DNA of 64,000 nucleotides from Torreya grandis (lineage: Eukaryota; Streptophyta; Pinopsida; Cupressales; Taxaceae): positions 3,168,501 through 3,232,500 of the forward strand of contig JARHVA010001471.1 in the NCBI GenBank assembly GCA_037957365.1, written 5' to 3'. Shown here one piece after another: positions 1-12,699 of the stretch. The notes under the pieces are model-generated. The model worked only from the letters and a program-made list of their open reading frames with translations. It had not been told where the DNA came from and searched no databases. The translations under genes were made by a program, and so were the position numbers. How positions within the stretch are numbered: position 1 is the first letter of the stretch; each line of letters opens with the position of its first letter.

Positions 1-2135
1 CAGGAGGTGGGGTAACATTGGTGAAATTACCAAGACCTATGACATTGATAAGTGTCAAGAAATGAGTTGGAGAGTTATTTAACAAGTCTATGAATGAAAT
101 GTGGAAAAATGTATTTGTGAGGTTTGAAACTGGATCATAAGTCCTAATAGGTTTGGGTGTTCCTCAAACTTGAGGTTCTAGAGCAATTACTAAAGGGGTT
201 GTTTTATGGTTGACACTCCTTAGTGTGAGTAATAATGTTTACTTATTCATTGGTTTCCAACTCTACCAAACCTATGATTCTAGTCTTCTCTTGATGATTG
301 AGGCAAGGAGAGACATCAAGATTTTTCAAAATAGAAGTCAAATCTCTTACATCATGGGTTCCAACTAACATGGACTAGTTAGGATGATTATTTCTGGGTG
401 TGTTTTTATAAATTTGAGGTTGAAGTTACATGAAAGGATTTTGATAAAATACATAAATTAACATTATGTGGTGGGTTCCCATTGGCACTTCCCAAGAACA
501 TATCAATAAATAATTGTTGCTGATCTTGAAGGAGTCTTTAAATAAACTTCTTGTATTCCCTATAAGTACAAGTATCATGGCCAATGACTATATGAAATAA
601 GCAATAGACATTGGAATCATAATCCCTTGGTATTCAATATGGTTTTGTTAATTGAACCTTCATTATAATTTTGGTTGAGTTTTATTCTGATAATGATGAT
701 TTTGGTTAAAGTATTGGTTTTGATACTACATGTTTGAGTTTTGATTTTGGTTTTGATATTTATTTTCCCATGGTCATGGATGATTAAAATCTATCGCATA
801 GAAAATAAGCATGGAATTGGGGTTTCTTTAATTCTCATTCTTATTTTTATGATATTACTATTCTAGTTTTGATTATAGTTAATAACATTATTATTCTTAA
901 CTTGGTCTATAACACCATCAATAGTATAATTATAGTTATAGTTTAAAAATTTGGGCCCTTGATTATTTTGGTTATTTTTATTATTACCTATGATAGTTTG
1001 GTTGAGAGTAAAAATCTTCCTCTTGGGTCTGTAATTTCTACAACTATTATTGATGGTGGCTTGGTCTATATTTAAAACACTTTCTAATGCTTATTTTTTA
1101 GATTGATAAAGGAATTTTTGGACATCTTCCCTAGTTTTTTGAATAAGAGAATGGATAAAAGATCACATAATTATATTTGATCCATATTTGGAGCACTAGC
1201 ATAAGAGTAGATTACTTGATGCCACCTCATAATGAAGTGGGTAATAGACTTATTAGGCTCATGTTTGATGTGAATAAATTATCGTATCCCAATGTAGAGT
1301 AGTTTGTTCATGCCCAAAAATTTGAAAAACTCGATATGAGCTATTTGAAAGAATGAATAAAATCATCAAGGAGATGATAGTACCAATATAAGGTGATTAC
1401 CTCGATATTTTTATGAATTTTTAACCACTATTACATCTCAAGGGAGCATCTCTCTAATTATAGTGGCATAGGGTTTGATGTGAGCATTAAGATCTACCTC
1501 TCCTTTGTATTTAGGACTTTTGAGCAATGGGATAGGTAAGAGAACACCTCAAATGATGTGGTCGATGATATATTTAAAATACTCATTATAGGTTCCCATT
1601 GAATTAAGGTTTATTGAATAAGTATCTAGATATTTTGGGGGAGGGAGAGTTGGATAGGTAGTTAGAACAAAGCTGTAAAGGTAAATGTTGCCACTTGAGC
1701 CGGTGGAGGATAATAAGCTGGTAAATAATTATCTCACAATGTGGATTTGAAATATAGATGAGAATATGGTGGTAAAGAGTTAGAATGGCATGTGCCAGTT
1801 GGAACATGTCTAGGTAGAGTGTTTGATGGAAAATCACTAGTTGACACCTAGCTAGTCAAAATATAAGGTGGCATATCAACAAGTTTATAGTTGTGAGGAA
1901 CTAAAAAGGGTGATGTGTTGGTAGCCATGATATTAGGAGCATAATTTCCATGAGTATAAGTTGAAGGCATGATGATAGCCATGCTATCAATAATATTGTA
2001 GGAGAGAAATCCTCTCAGATTTTGGTAAGATGGAGAATTATTTGGAAGGGGATTGCTCTAATTCAAAGAAGGTTGGTAAGGAGCTGATGGAGTTTGGGTA
2101 GAAGGAGGATGGTTTTGATTGTTAAAATTTGACAT
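1..2135 (-). pseudogene. Tat-like Ty3/gypsy gag remnant, cut by window edge
   Basis: Minus-strand reading from the ATG at 2133-2135 toward the left edge gives a gag-type polyprotein with scattered stops. The first ~180 residues are rich in Pro, Asn, Ser and Tyr (opening MSNFNNQNHPP). A capsid-like part follows at about 1500-1100. Near 562-603 sits a knuckle YCLFHIVIGHDTCTY with the C-x2-H-x4-H spacing of the Tat/Athila gag zinc knuckle, but the final Cys is Tyr. Gag would coat the element RNA in cytoplasmic particles. Codons after the knuckle (about 1-400) probably run toward protease but are too decayed to assign. Several stops look like mutated Gln codons. Family call rests on the knuckle spacing and composition; the clade is inferred. 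Confidence 0.6.
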
Positions 2136-2884
2136 AGCTCAAGAATTTAAAATACTTATTTGAGAGGAAACTTAGTTGTTTTCAAGGTCTCAAATGCATC
2201 CCACCAAGGTAGAGATGAGATCAATCAGATTATTAGTAAAAATTGGTTTGAACACCTCCCTTGTAGGAGGTTTAAAAGGAAGAGGATGATAACTTAAAAA
2301 ATGAATTTATTTGTCCTTGGGTTTTTGGGAGGAGTCAATTTAGGTTGTTTGATAGGCACTTGATTATATATATTTGAGCTAGAAGGAAGGAAAGGCAATT
2401 ATATTCTACTTAGTCCCTTTTATATGGTCTGAATCCTTTCATTTTACTATCAAATCTTGCAAGTATCCTAGAATAATGGGTTTGCAAGCTAATATGAGGT
2501 ACGATTAAAACATGTGGATATAAACCTCCCTCTCCAATCAAACTAATATCATTTAACTCATGATAATTGTTATAAGTCTCAAAGGTGTCTCTGATTCTTC
2601 TAACACCACATTAGATTTAGTGTGTGGCATGAAGGAAGAAAACTATAGGAAAGAGATGACTTATCACTATTTTAACTATTTTGATCATCAAGATTATCCC
2701 AATTGGATAATGAAGGTTCATATTGGATTAAAACAATGTTTATGAAAACATCCATGCCTATGGTCTATTAAAATCATCACCATACATATATGGGGGTGTG
2801 TGAACACCCATAAAATACATGGAAGAGGAGAGATATGAAAGAAAGAAAATGGGGAATATGAAAAAATATAAAGGACAAGCTTTT
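2136..2884 (-). other. Untranslated leader between PBS and gag (minus strand)
   Basis: No credible coding signal. It lies between a candidate primer-binding site and the gag ATG, as the leader of a minus-strand Tat-like element would. A short imperfect hairpin (GGGGGTGTGTGAACACCC) is at about 2791-2808. A 61-codon plus-strand open frame at 2560-2745 has no recognisable motif and is treated as chance. Confidence 0.35.
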
Positions 2885-2900
2885 CATGTTGGGTTCACTA
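2885..2900 (-). other. Candidate primer-binding site of the left gag element
   Basis: On the minus strand the bases read TAGTGAACCCAACATG. From memory this resembles the TGGTGAACCCGACGTG class of sites seen just inside the 5' LTR of plant Tat-like elements. The three differences are all G to A. The plus-strand gag-protease element at 32658 has a similar site, TTTGGTGAACCTGACTT. A TG (2905-2906) four bases away would be the inner LTR edge. Confidence 0.45.
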
Positions 2901-2904
2901 GATT

Positions 2905-5100
2905 TGTACGTATAAAAAGCAAAATATTAACCTTATGCATTAAAATTCTTAGGGTGGGGTTGAGACAATTGGAAGAAATATGGGCCAATTTGGCTAATTA
3001 TCTAGCTATATGGGTTGAAAAGGCTGGGATCATTGAATTGGATGAGGTTATTCCATAGGTTGGGATACCCTTTCAGGACTATGGACTATACACACTAATG
3101 GTTGTGTTCTTATGTATTAATAGTCTTCTACTACCTCGTAGTGTTCATTTAATGCAATAAACTATCTAGAGACAAGGGCTCTAAAATTATTTGTCTTTAG
3201 GAGGACTAAATAGTGTAGCTCTTGGTCAATGTTGCTTTCTTTGAATGGAAAAAAAAGTTAGGTTGAATTACCTTTAGTATTTGTCTAACTTGATTAGGTT
3301 GGTCTCATCCAAGAAACATCAACTAAAGAAGTGAATAGATATGATGAGTCTAGACTCAAGGATAGAGAGTCAAATCAAGAGCGAAGGTTAACAATTTGAT
3401 GAACTAATAAATGAATTTTCCTAGCTAATTAGAATTACACTAATTTAGTTTGCTCATCTACAACCTCAAACTGACCAATTATGAGATGGATGAATGAGGT
3501 TGAGAAAAATACCTCTAGTTGGAGCTCAAAGTGAATAGCTTTTTATGTGTTTTCTACATGAATGGGGGCGACTATTCATGGGAAAGCTCCTATCCTATAT
3601 GGATGCACTTATTCTAGGAGCATCATCCAAAGATGTGGGAATAAATGTGTTGAATGATGATTAAAATAAAAACTAAAATTTGATTTTATAATGTGTATTG
3701 TTTTCTGGCTAACATTTTGCAAAATGAAAGAATAAAATAACTAAATAACTAAAACATATTCATATGAAAAGTAAATAAATAGTTCATATGTAATAAAGTA
3801 CAAACAAATTACTATTCATATGCAATTAAATATTTCTCAATTAGTTAATTACCTAATCATATGCAAAATAATGCAAACAAACCATCTTTTTTTTGGGCCT
3901 TTTAATATTTATGCATGCAATATAAATTGACTAATGTAATACTAGAAATGAAAAATTGATCGATCTTTTTTCCTTTTCTTGAATAAAGAATGCACAACTA
4001 GAAATGAATTGATTAAATACTTTTATCTTTTTTGTTTGTTTAGATTTATGAATGCATGTTGAAAATAAATAACTAATCAATATTTTATGTCTTTTTGAAT
4101 GGAGAATATACAACTAAAATTAAAATAATTAAATGCTTTTGTATTTTCAAAATTTTAAATGAATGTAGAATGTATAGCTGAAAATACTCTGATCAACTAA
4201 ACATGCAAATGCAATTATTGAATGCAAATGAAATTATGGTTGCTATAATACTCTAAATTGGCATAAAGCTTTGTTGTAGTTAGAATGGTAGAAAATCAGA
4301 CCAAGGTTTTCATATAATAATTTTAATATGCTAATTGAGATGAATAAAATATAAAAAGGAGTGTTGTGGTGAACAATGAATATACAAAGGATTGCTTAAA
4401 AAATGACATGCAAGTATGGGTTATTGTGGGTAAATATTTTATGTGTGTAGAATAGTAAAATCCAAGTATTTATGTCTATAGGTAGTTGAAGACAAAGAAA
4501 CAAATTGCTTATAATAGGAAATAAATGAAAAAATCACTCCAAAATATTTAAAACTATATGTAGGGGCTTACATAGACAAATTTTTTTTAATCATTTTAAT
4601 GACACAAAAAAGTAATAACTATTTATTCAAATAGGATTTATAGGTATGGATAGGAAAACGAGACAATTATAGGAAGATCACCTTTGCATAAGAAACATAG
4701 AGGTAAAAGCTTTAAAGAAATTTGCACATGCACAGAAGTTATGAAGAAATGAAAATTATGGAAAACACATAAAATATTGGAAGTTTAAAGGAATAAAAAG
4801 CACAAAACATATACCCATAAATAAATAAATAATCTGAAAGCCCATTTAGGATGTGAAGAAGTAAGGGTAAAGATACAAATAAATATTTCTTGAGACTTCT
4901 ATAGTCCGATAATGTGTCAAATGGTGAGCCAATGTAGAGTTTTGATAATTTCTAAAAAACACATAATTTTTCTTGTGTTTACCTTTAATATATTAACAAA
5001 TTTTAAATAATTTAAAAATAATAAAAAAACTAAAATAGATAAATATCTAACTTGTCAAGTGTAGATGACAAACTGGAAGTATGTTATTGGTGTGAAACTT
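2905..5100 (-). repeat. Probable 5' LTR of the left gag element, far edge unresolved
   Basis: AT-rich, with no coding signal on either strand beyond short chance frames (2819-3058, 3931-4113). Placement next to the candidate primer-binding site, with the inner edge at TGTACG (2905), suggests the 5' LTR of the minus-strand gag element. I could not find a partner LTR in the window, so the right boundary (somewhere between about 3700 and 5150) is a guess. Confidence 0.3.
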
Positions 5101-5189
5101 TAATCCTAAGGCTGCACCTCCATGTAGTTGCTCATCTTGATCTAGGGTTTTAGTCTTAACAAGATGAGATGCACAATAATGGGAACTAA

Positions 5190-6010
5190 ATTGAAATCAA
5201 AAGGGTGAAGGTAAACTAATATTTTTGTGGTTGACAAAGTCTACCTAGAACTTAACCACCTCCAGTGTTTGCTCAACCACTGAGGAAATACCTCGTGCAT
5301 GGTTATCCATGAATCTCTTGAGACTCCCTGACATCCTATGCCTTCCCAAGGATGAGGGCATGAACCACACTAGAAATATTCTAGAACCAGACACATGAGT
5401 CATTCTCCTCGTTGGCCACCACTTCATTGGTCTTTTTCTCTATGTGGTGGTCTAAGTGGCTCTTTCAGATCTAGAGGTGATGATAGGGGTTGGGGATCTC
5501 CTCCCCCATATCATGATGGTGACATCAAGGGCTGGGGTCCTCCCCCCAAGGTAAAATTCTATGACTAAATTTGACAATATCTCCTAAAATAAATCAAGAT
5601 GAGACATTAGAAGCTCAAAAAAATAATGTTTGGGAGCTCTTATCTATGGATGAGGATCCTCCTGCCCTAGGAGGATGGGGTGGTAAGCCTCAAGACCTAC
5701 CATCTCCATCACCTCCCCTAACATCCATGTTTGATAATATTGCTTAATTATTCTATTTATTGTTATTTTTTCCTTGCTCTCTCTACTTTTCTATCAAATT
5801 GTTGATGTGATGTTTCTTTTTGTGTGTATGGTCATTTTTTGACCACTTTTTTAGACTTTTCATGAGGTGTTTTCACCCTCAGTGTGATTATGATTTTGGG
5901 GTGTGAATTTTTCACTTAATTTTTTATATGATTAATGTTGTACCATATCTTATTTTATTAATATATAGATACGCTCTTCAATAAATTTTTTTTGGTAGAG
6001 TACTAGCTGT
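5190..6010 (+). mobile_element. Unclassified degenerate block with LINE-like 3' end
   Basis: The plus strand carries short GC-richer, Gly/Trp/Pro-rich stretches. Translations around 5400-5580 include RSRGDDRGWGSPPP and GWGPPPK; 5645-5745 reads DEDPPALGGWGG and ends at a stop near FDNIA. A T-rich tail follows, then TTTTATTAATATATAGATAC and an AATAAA-like hexamer near 5981, recalling plant LINE 3' untranslated ends. No reverse transcriptase or zinc-knuckle motif is visible and no target duplication was found. It could be a LINE 3' fragment or a captured piece of another gene; neither is demonstrated. Confidence 0.25.
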
Positions 6011-6519
6011 CAATTCTTGATTTTTTCTGATCCAAATTTCAATGAAAATAAGTATACTTGTAAAAAGAGAGTATCAAGGAGTTAAGTAAGGTGATGGGGG
6101 ATTTAATTAGAGTAATGGGAGCTAACTAGAGTAGTGGTGAGTTAGTTGGGGAGGCATGATCAGAAGTGGAGTGGTAAATAACTGAAAACATTGCAAAAAA
6201 TGTTTTCTATGGGTTAAACTAGTTATTTAAATAATGGTCATGAAATCACCACTTTAAGAAAAATGGTAGTTTCAAAATTGATGTGATGGATAACAAATAT
6301 ACCATGATGATTTCCATGCAACATCAAACTCCGCATTTTGGAGGTTCAAAGCCTCATAATTTTAAATTTTTGATACTTAAGGAAAGTTTTAAAGCAACAC
6401 AGGAAAAAAATAGAAAGAAAAAGGATTCTAAGCATGTTACATTTTTATTTAGAGGTTTTTATATCATCATCATATTTATGAAATGTTAAACTATTCAAAT
6501 TTTGGGTGTGAACATGTCT
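6011..6519. other. No recognisable feature
   Basis: AT-rich. The 68-codon plus-strand frame at 6283-6489 is Lys/Phe-rich and has no motif. This stretch is probably decayed downstream sequence of the gypsy pol to its right. Confidence 0.4.
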
Positions 6520-7669
6520 ATTATCATAAACCAAGGAAAAAAGCGTGCCAAACTTTGTAACACTATATCTCTTCAAGCATTTTGATTACTTATTTAGATG
6601 TGTTATTCTTTGTGGCAACTGTCTCACTCCAATATGTATAGTAATATTTGGTTGTTAACACAATTTTTTTATTTTAACTAGAGTTAGAATTAATAACTGC
6701 AACAAAAGCCTATCCCCATTAGGAAAAGGTTTGTTTTTAATTACTGACTACAACAGAATTACAACATGCTTTTTATTTTTAATAAAATTCTGACACTCAT
6801 GACAAGTCCTTACATGGTTATGAACATATTTGAAGTTCATGGGACAGTAAGATCCCACTCTATGAATCTTGTGTGTGTTTTATTTTATATTTGTGTTCAT
6901 AAATGCAATGGGGTGTTCTTCTTTATCAATTCTTTGTGTTAGAAAAACTATTATGGTGTGATCAAAAGAAAAAAGAGTATAGATAAATCTTTGGTGAATT
7001 TTAGACTGATAAAGATTGGGGTTTGTATAATGATGTCCTATATGTTTTGAAATGTGGCCTTGGATTGAGCTGTTCACTCTATTTTTCCATCTTGTTTTAG
7101 ATGGTGTTAAAAGGTGTTACAATTTCAACAAAATCAAAAATAATTTTTTTGTACAAAATTAATACGTCCAAAAAGTATTTTAAATCCTTTTCAATATTTA
7201 GAAGCAACATTTCAAGAATGGTGCTTGCTCTATCAGGGTCAATGGATATACCTTGTTTAGTAATGATATGTCCTAGTCACATACCTTTAATCACACCGAA
7301 GATACTCTTTTTTAAATTTAGAGAGATACTATGCCTTTTGCATCCCTCAAACACCTTTTGCAAGTGATGCACATATTGTGAACTATGTTTAGAAAATACA
7401 ATTAGATCTTCCATGTAAATAATAATACATTTTCATACTAAATCTTGAAAGGCAAAATCCATGGCATGCTAGAATGTGCCATTTACATTTATTATACTAA
7501 AGGTATTTTTTATAAGTAATCGTACCGCATTTCATGATGAAAGCTATTTTTATCTCATCTTCTCTATCAACCAACACTTAGTTTTAGCTTGAAAATCCAT
7601 CCAGAAAGGACATCATTTCAAATCCACTCATGATTTCACTAAATTCTTCTAGAAAAAGAAGAGGGCAAT
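6520..7669 (-). pseudogene. Old gypsy RT-RNase H-integrase remnant, 3' piece
   Basis: Reading leftward from 7669 the frame gives reverse-transcriptase palm motifs in order: FEMMSFLDGF, then IIIYMEDLIVFSKHS (7406-7417 encodes Y-M-E-D where relatives have Y-x-D-D), then a thumb region with VHHLQKVFEGC and LGHIITKQGISIDP. RNase H begins at 7077 (FIYTLFSFDHT, EEHPIAFM) but most of it is missing. The frame passes almost directly to an integrase zinc-binding piece (TCHECQ, about 6790-6806) and a short core piece (WSETVATKNNTSK, about 6594-6640), so an internal deletion is likely. The missing N-terminus lies 36.7 kb away at 44324-44429, separated exactly by the large plus-strand element. The sequence style is Tat/Athila-like. 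Confidence 0.75.
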
Positions 7670-9375
7670 TTTTACATCCCGATTCCTCACTAAGCAAACT
7701 TACTTGATTATCCATGGATATTTATAGTTGGTTATTTAATTTGATTATTATTTGATTAAGTTGTAAGCCATATATTGTTATGGGACAAATGTATGTTGCT
7801 TTGATTTCATGATTACATTGCAATGAGTTAGTTGTATTGTATATTCTTTATAATGTGATCATGTTGATTTGTTATTTTAACAATATTTTATGAGATATGT
7901 CATGATGTTATGGACTAACTACCTATTTATTGTGAGTTTGATGTACGAGAGAGTCATCTTTCAGAGCATGATGGAGGGATAGGATCATCAAAGAGGTTGA
8001 TGTAGATGGAGGTGTTGGGGGATGACAGAGGAATGACTAGAACCCTACACACATCATATTAGTTAGTACATGTTATATGCATAGTTGAATGGTTAGCGTT
8101 AGTATGTTTTGATGATTGTCTGTATTTAGATAATTGATTATGCATATTAACAATGTGTTAGCTTAGTTTAATGATTATGTAGAATTAATATTGTAAGATT
8201 TGTGTTGTGGTTGTTTTAATTCGGTTTGAATAATAATATGTTATTTACCTTTTTTAATGACAAAATGTAATTGGCCTTACAGTAGTCATATTATTAATAA
8301 ATCATTATGATCATTTATTTTAAGAGTTTATTTATTTTTAAGTCATATTATTATAAAATTAAGCAATTGTATTTTATTTTTAAAAAAATACATAAATAAC
8401 AAAAGTGAATTAGAAAGTATATATTTAGGAAAAAGAAAATAAAAAAATAAAAAAAGAGAAAAATCATAGAATGTGAGAAAATACAAAAAAAGGAAAGAAG
8501 ACATATTTAAAGAAAAGCACCATATTCTTGTAAGGAAAAAATAAATAAATAAAGGAGGGCAAATTTGGAAAGGAAAAAGGATAGGGAACACAAATTGGAA
8601 AGAGAAGAGCGCTGCTAAGAAGAGAGGAGAGATCAGACTAGGCAAGTTCTTTTTTCTAGATTGTGCTATTCCAATTTGGGTGCCATAGTAAGGTAGGTGA
8701 TTTTGTTTATATTTTGTGAGAAATTTAATAAAATTATATGTATTATTGTTTTCAAACTATGGAATTATATGATTATACTCTGTGTGTGTTTATATGCAGC
8801 AATAGGGAAATCTACATATTACACTATTTATGAAAGCAAACTGATTAATGTTAAAATATTATTGTATTTAGCGAACCATATATTTATAAAAATAATTTAT
8901 ATATATGCAGTAATATACATGCAACCACATGAAAATAATGAGGAATAAATTGTATGCTAGTAACAATGAATATATACATATCTACTTGTTTGGCACCTTT
9001 GTTCTCCAAATTTAATTGAAGAGTTTGTGTGGTTGAGTGTATAAAATAAGTTATATCATATGGCTGAGGGAATGAAAAATATACAAATATATAAAAACAA
9101 TAATTTGAATATATAGGGATATATATACAAGCATAAAAGAAAATAATCATGATATAGTTTACATAGCAACCTGAGTACATATTCATTCAATATAGTGATA
9201 TATATTTACATGATTATCTCACCAACTGATTATCTGATTTACTGAAATGTTTAGTGAAATAAATAAATTGATAAACTTATACCTAGCAAGATATATATAG
9301 TGATAGATTTATATATTGTCTATATGAACATGATTAATAGATGGAATTTATACCAATGGAGGTTTTCACGTGGAG

Positions 9376-9430
<55 letters not shown>

Positions 9431-9434
<4 letters not shown>

Positions 9435-9559
9435 AATGATATATAATTATCACGTGTGTCTCTACATTTATAAAAATAGTATGAGAAAGAATGAGCTGAG
9501 ACTATTGTTAATCAATCCATGAAAAAAGATATGATGGTGTAATACAATGATCTGATTAT

Positions 9560-9601
<42 letters not shown>

Positions 9602-9729
9602 AATGATATATAATTATCACGTGTGTCTCTAACATTTATAACAATGATATGAGAAAGAATGAGCTAAGATTATTGTTAATTAATCCATGAAAAAACATAT
9701 GATGGTGTAATACAATGATCTGATTATCC
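9431..9729 (+). repeat. Tandem duplication inside the 5' LTR, bounded by (TA)n
   Basis: Two copies of about 131 bases (9431-9561 and 9598-9729), each beginning AAACAATGATATATAATTA and ending CTGATTATCC, are separated and preceded by long (TA)n runs. The 3' LTR has a single equivalent near 41723-41856. Confidence 0.8.
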
Positions 9730-11596
9730 TAAGCTAGACTATATCACCTAATTTCATGTTATCCATATCATCTAAACCATATTACCTAATTATGGTTACT
9801 AAGTCCATAAGTGAAATGAAAAGTAGTAAATATAGAGATGCATTTATAAGAACAACAAAATATCTATAAAAAGGATCTATATAGATATATATACTATGGT
9901 ATATACAAATCTGATATGGTATATACTATGGTAAACAAATCTAATATATGCTAGTATGATATAGTATGATGACGCATTTAGGTTGTTGTACGAAATAAAT
10001 TGTCCTTATATATATAATAAGGATCTACATATACATATACATACATACATACATACATAATTTTTAAGCAAGAAGGAAATATCTGAAAACAACAAAGTAA
10101 TATAACAGTTTGAATGTATATATAATGATGATTTGATGGATAAATAGTATTGAATATAATACTATGTTCATTAATATTCCAAGAATATTAATATCATATA
10201 ATTAATCATCAATGTATTTCGTGTCTAGAAGAGACACAACAATTATTTGAAATCATATGAAGTTTCTGATTAAAATTATAAATGACTATTGGCATTTACA
10301 TATAATATGTATATGTCATTTAAAAATTTGTGTGCGGTACATATTATGAGTATATTAATATGTATGAGTGCATGTACATATATAACATATATTAGTACAT
10401 CGTGATGTGTGCCTATATTTATAGTACTATTGATTGTTATAAACTAAGTTATAACTTCTTGAAGAACAAAGTTCACTATTTTTATAAGCATACAAACCTC
10501 CTAAAAATATAAAGTTGTTTAAAATGGAAGATTACATTTACGTGAGAATTATGACTTCTTTATTATGATTGACTACTTGAAATTAAGTATTGTGTACATA
10601 AATGGTGGACTATGATATTAGTGCTTGTCATAAAATATACTAAATTTGTATTTACTTAAAAAAATTTGATTATGCAGTCTAAATATAGATTGTACCTGAT
10701 TGGTATAAACTATAATTGTTATGCTTATTATTATGTGTAAAGGTTATAGTAGATATTCAATCATATGTTCGACAGATTAAATATGTGCATTTTGATTATT
10801 CTTATATTCATCATATTTTATGCCTGCTAGTAGGAAGTAATCTATATGAATCTATTAGTTATATTTATATTAACAAAATATCTTATTGCTAGTACTAAGT
10901 AAGTAGTGAGATGGACTTCACTAGCTTACTAACATCACCAATGCTAGATGAAGGTAATCTAATCAAGTGGTGTGTATGAAATTGACTGATCCTAGAGATC
11001 AATAGCTATTGAAAATTTTGGCCAAAGTAATGTAAGTTAGACATTGCCATTATATATATATGATTTACATGTTAGTATGATATCATGTTAGAATACATTT
11101 CTTTATGTTACACTGCATGTTATTCGAAATTATATAACACACAAGTACTAGCTTGTCTCTCTAGATTCTTGTACTATCACTATTTACTCATCCATGAAGG
11201 GAGGGCCATTCCCTAATGAAGGATTTTTTAGGGGATCAATGGTCTGTGGTTGGTATGGAAAATGATCAGATGATAATTTCCCTCCTCACAATAGGACTTA
11301 TTAGAGATGACACTTGAGAATACCATATATACTAGAGCTCGAGGAACTCTTGCTCTGTGGAGCCTTGTATCTTGTATCATGTACATTGTATTGTATTTAT
11401 TATTATTAAAAACATTATACCTGATGAGATGTAATTATTTACTTATTGTACATTGACAACAATGGCTGTATGTTTGTACTAGACATGATTAGATATATGT
11501 AATTAATTTCTCTTTTAGCTATGATTTAATTCATCTGATGATAGTGATCAGTGACATGTTACATACTTATGTTATAGTTAACATGTCTAGTATGTT

Positions 11597-12508
11597 TTAG
11601 ATTAAGGTAAAAACAGGTTTTGAAGGGGCCCTAAAACCCTGTACAGATCAAGAAAGATATACGTTACAAACCGCCAAAGGAGGCAAAACACTGAAAGACA
11701 GTGACAAAACTAGGTTTTACATGGACTTGAAACCAAAAAGATAAACCATTTGAAACTCCCCAAGTTTTACCAGGACCTAGAACCTATACAAAACTAGGCA
11801 AACAACTTGAAACCCTCGCCAAAATGGCAGAGGCAGAACCGCCTTGCCCAATAGTTAATGATCAAGGCTCTTCCACAGCTTTAGGTTTAGCCATTAATCC
11901 CATTGCAGGGCACCGTGGCTCAAACACCAACCATCGAGGAAACAGAGTTTCCCCCAAACAAACACAAATAATTCGCTTACCAGATCTGGATGGCTATCCA
12001 ACTCAGGCTAGAGATCCAACCTGGGTTCCATCCATTATGCAGCAGACCGAAGCAAAGTAAAAAACATGCAAGAAGAAATATTCACCATTAAGCGCTGCGT
12101 AAAACACGCTACCCAGAATGGACAACACCTCCAACAGAGAGACTCCAATGGACCTCCAGACCCGTCGCCACCACCGTCCAACCCATCCACCCAAGTGTCT
12201 GCAAAGATCTCCCCCACACCCAGAGGAATCACCGCCATGGCATTCCAGATATCTCCAGAAAGAAACAATGATCTGCTCAAAACTGGGTATTGGTCAGAAT
12301 GACAGCCACCAGACAAAAATATGAGGAAAAGGAGCAGATCTGTACAAAAAGATAAAGCTTCCAATGCTACACCTCTGTACCACAGATCCCACCCATCACG
12401 GGTCAAGATCTGGTCGCCAACAAGCATGGACTTGTCTGCAGGGGTTAGGGTTTCAGGGCTGCGTCCGCGTCTGCATTCCCCTTTCCCCGCGTCCTATGAC
12501 AAGAGTTT
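11597..12508. mobile_element. 912-bp GC-richer retroposon-like insertion with 20-bp target duplication
   Basis: It interrupts the 5' LTR; the 3' LTR runs straight through the corresponding point near 44200. It is flanked by perfect copies of GTTAACATGTCTAGTATGTT (11577-11596 and 12509-12528). A target duplication this long is typical of LINE-type target-primed integration, not of LTR elements. GC and CpG content are clearly above the surroundings, suggesting a younger insertion. The plus strand has a 78-codon frame (11824-12060, starting MAEAEPPCPIVND) that can continue with a frame change through 12302. The minus strand has a 130-codon frame (12035-12427). One edge, read on the minus strand, ends TTACCTTAATCTAA without poly(A). 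Orientation is unresolved; the minus strand is favoured because its leader and tail look like a LINE transcript. Confidence 0.65.
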
Positions 12509-12644
12509 GTTAACATGTCTAGTATGTTATGCTTGTGTCACTAATTAGATTCTCATGGTGAAATATAATGAAATATTACATAGATTAAAATTAAAAAAAA
12601 ACTTATATGTTATTCTAGATAGATCCCAGTGGGAATTTTACATG

Positions 12645-12656
12645 TGGGGTTAGAGC
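12645..12656 (+). other. Primer-binding site of the large gypsy element
   Basis: TGGGGTTAGAGC lies two bases after the LTR end. It matches nine of twelve positions of TGGTATCAGAGC, the complement of the initiator methionine tRNA 3' end used by many plant elements. Two of the three differences are T to G and A to G; the third is C to T. Confidence 0.55.
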
Positions 12657-12699
12657 TGTGGCTCAAACTCTATGACCTAATGAGTCCACTAACATTTTT

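Larger units (their letters stand above)
7670..12642 (+). repeat. 5' LTR of the large gypsy element (4973 bp)
   Basis: It aligns end to end with 39978-44323. It starts TTTTACATCCCGATTCC, against TGTTACATTCTGATTCC in the 3' copy, so the leading TG has been lost, and it ends GGGAATTTTACA. It is longer than its partner mainly because of a 912-bp insertion at 11597-12508 plus one 20-bp target copy. It also holds (TA)n runs at about 9380-9430 and 9563-9597 and a private tandem duplication (9431-9561 and 9598-9729). LTRs drive transcription and polyadenylation, but I cannot place the TATA box confidently in this AT-rich sequence. Short frames such as 8343-8645 recur in both LTRs but look non-coding. 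Confidence 0.85.

Noticed and set aside
8343..8645. 100-codon Phe/Leu-rich frame that resembles a membrane protein and recurs at 40659-40943
   Set aside because: It lies in a purine-rich stretch of the giant LTR. Its recurrence is LTR homology, and the frame is not preserved between copies (different lengths and indels).
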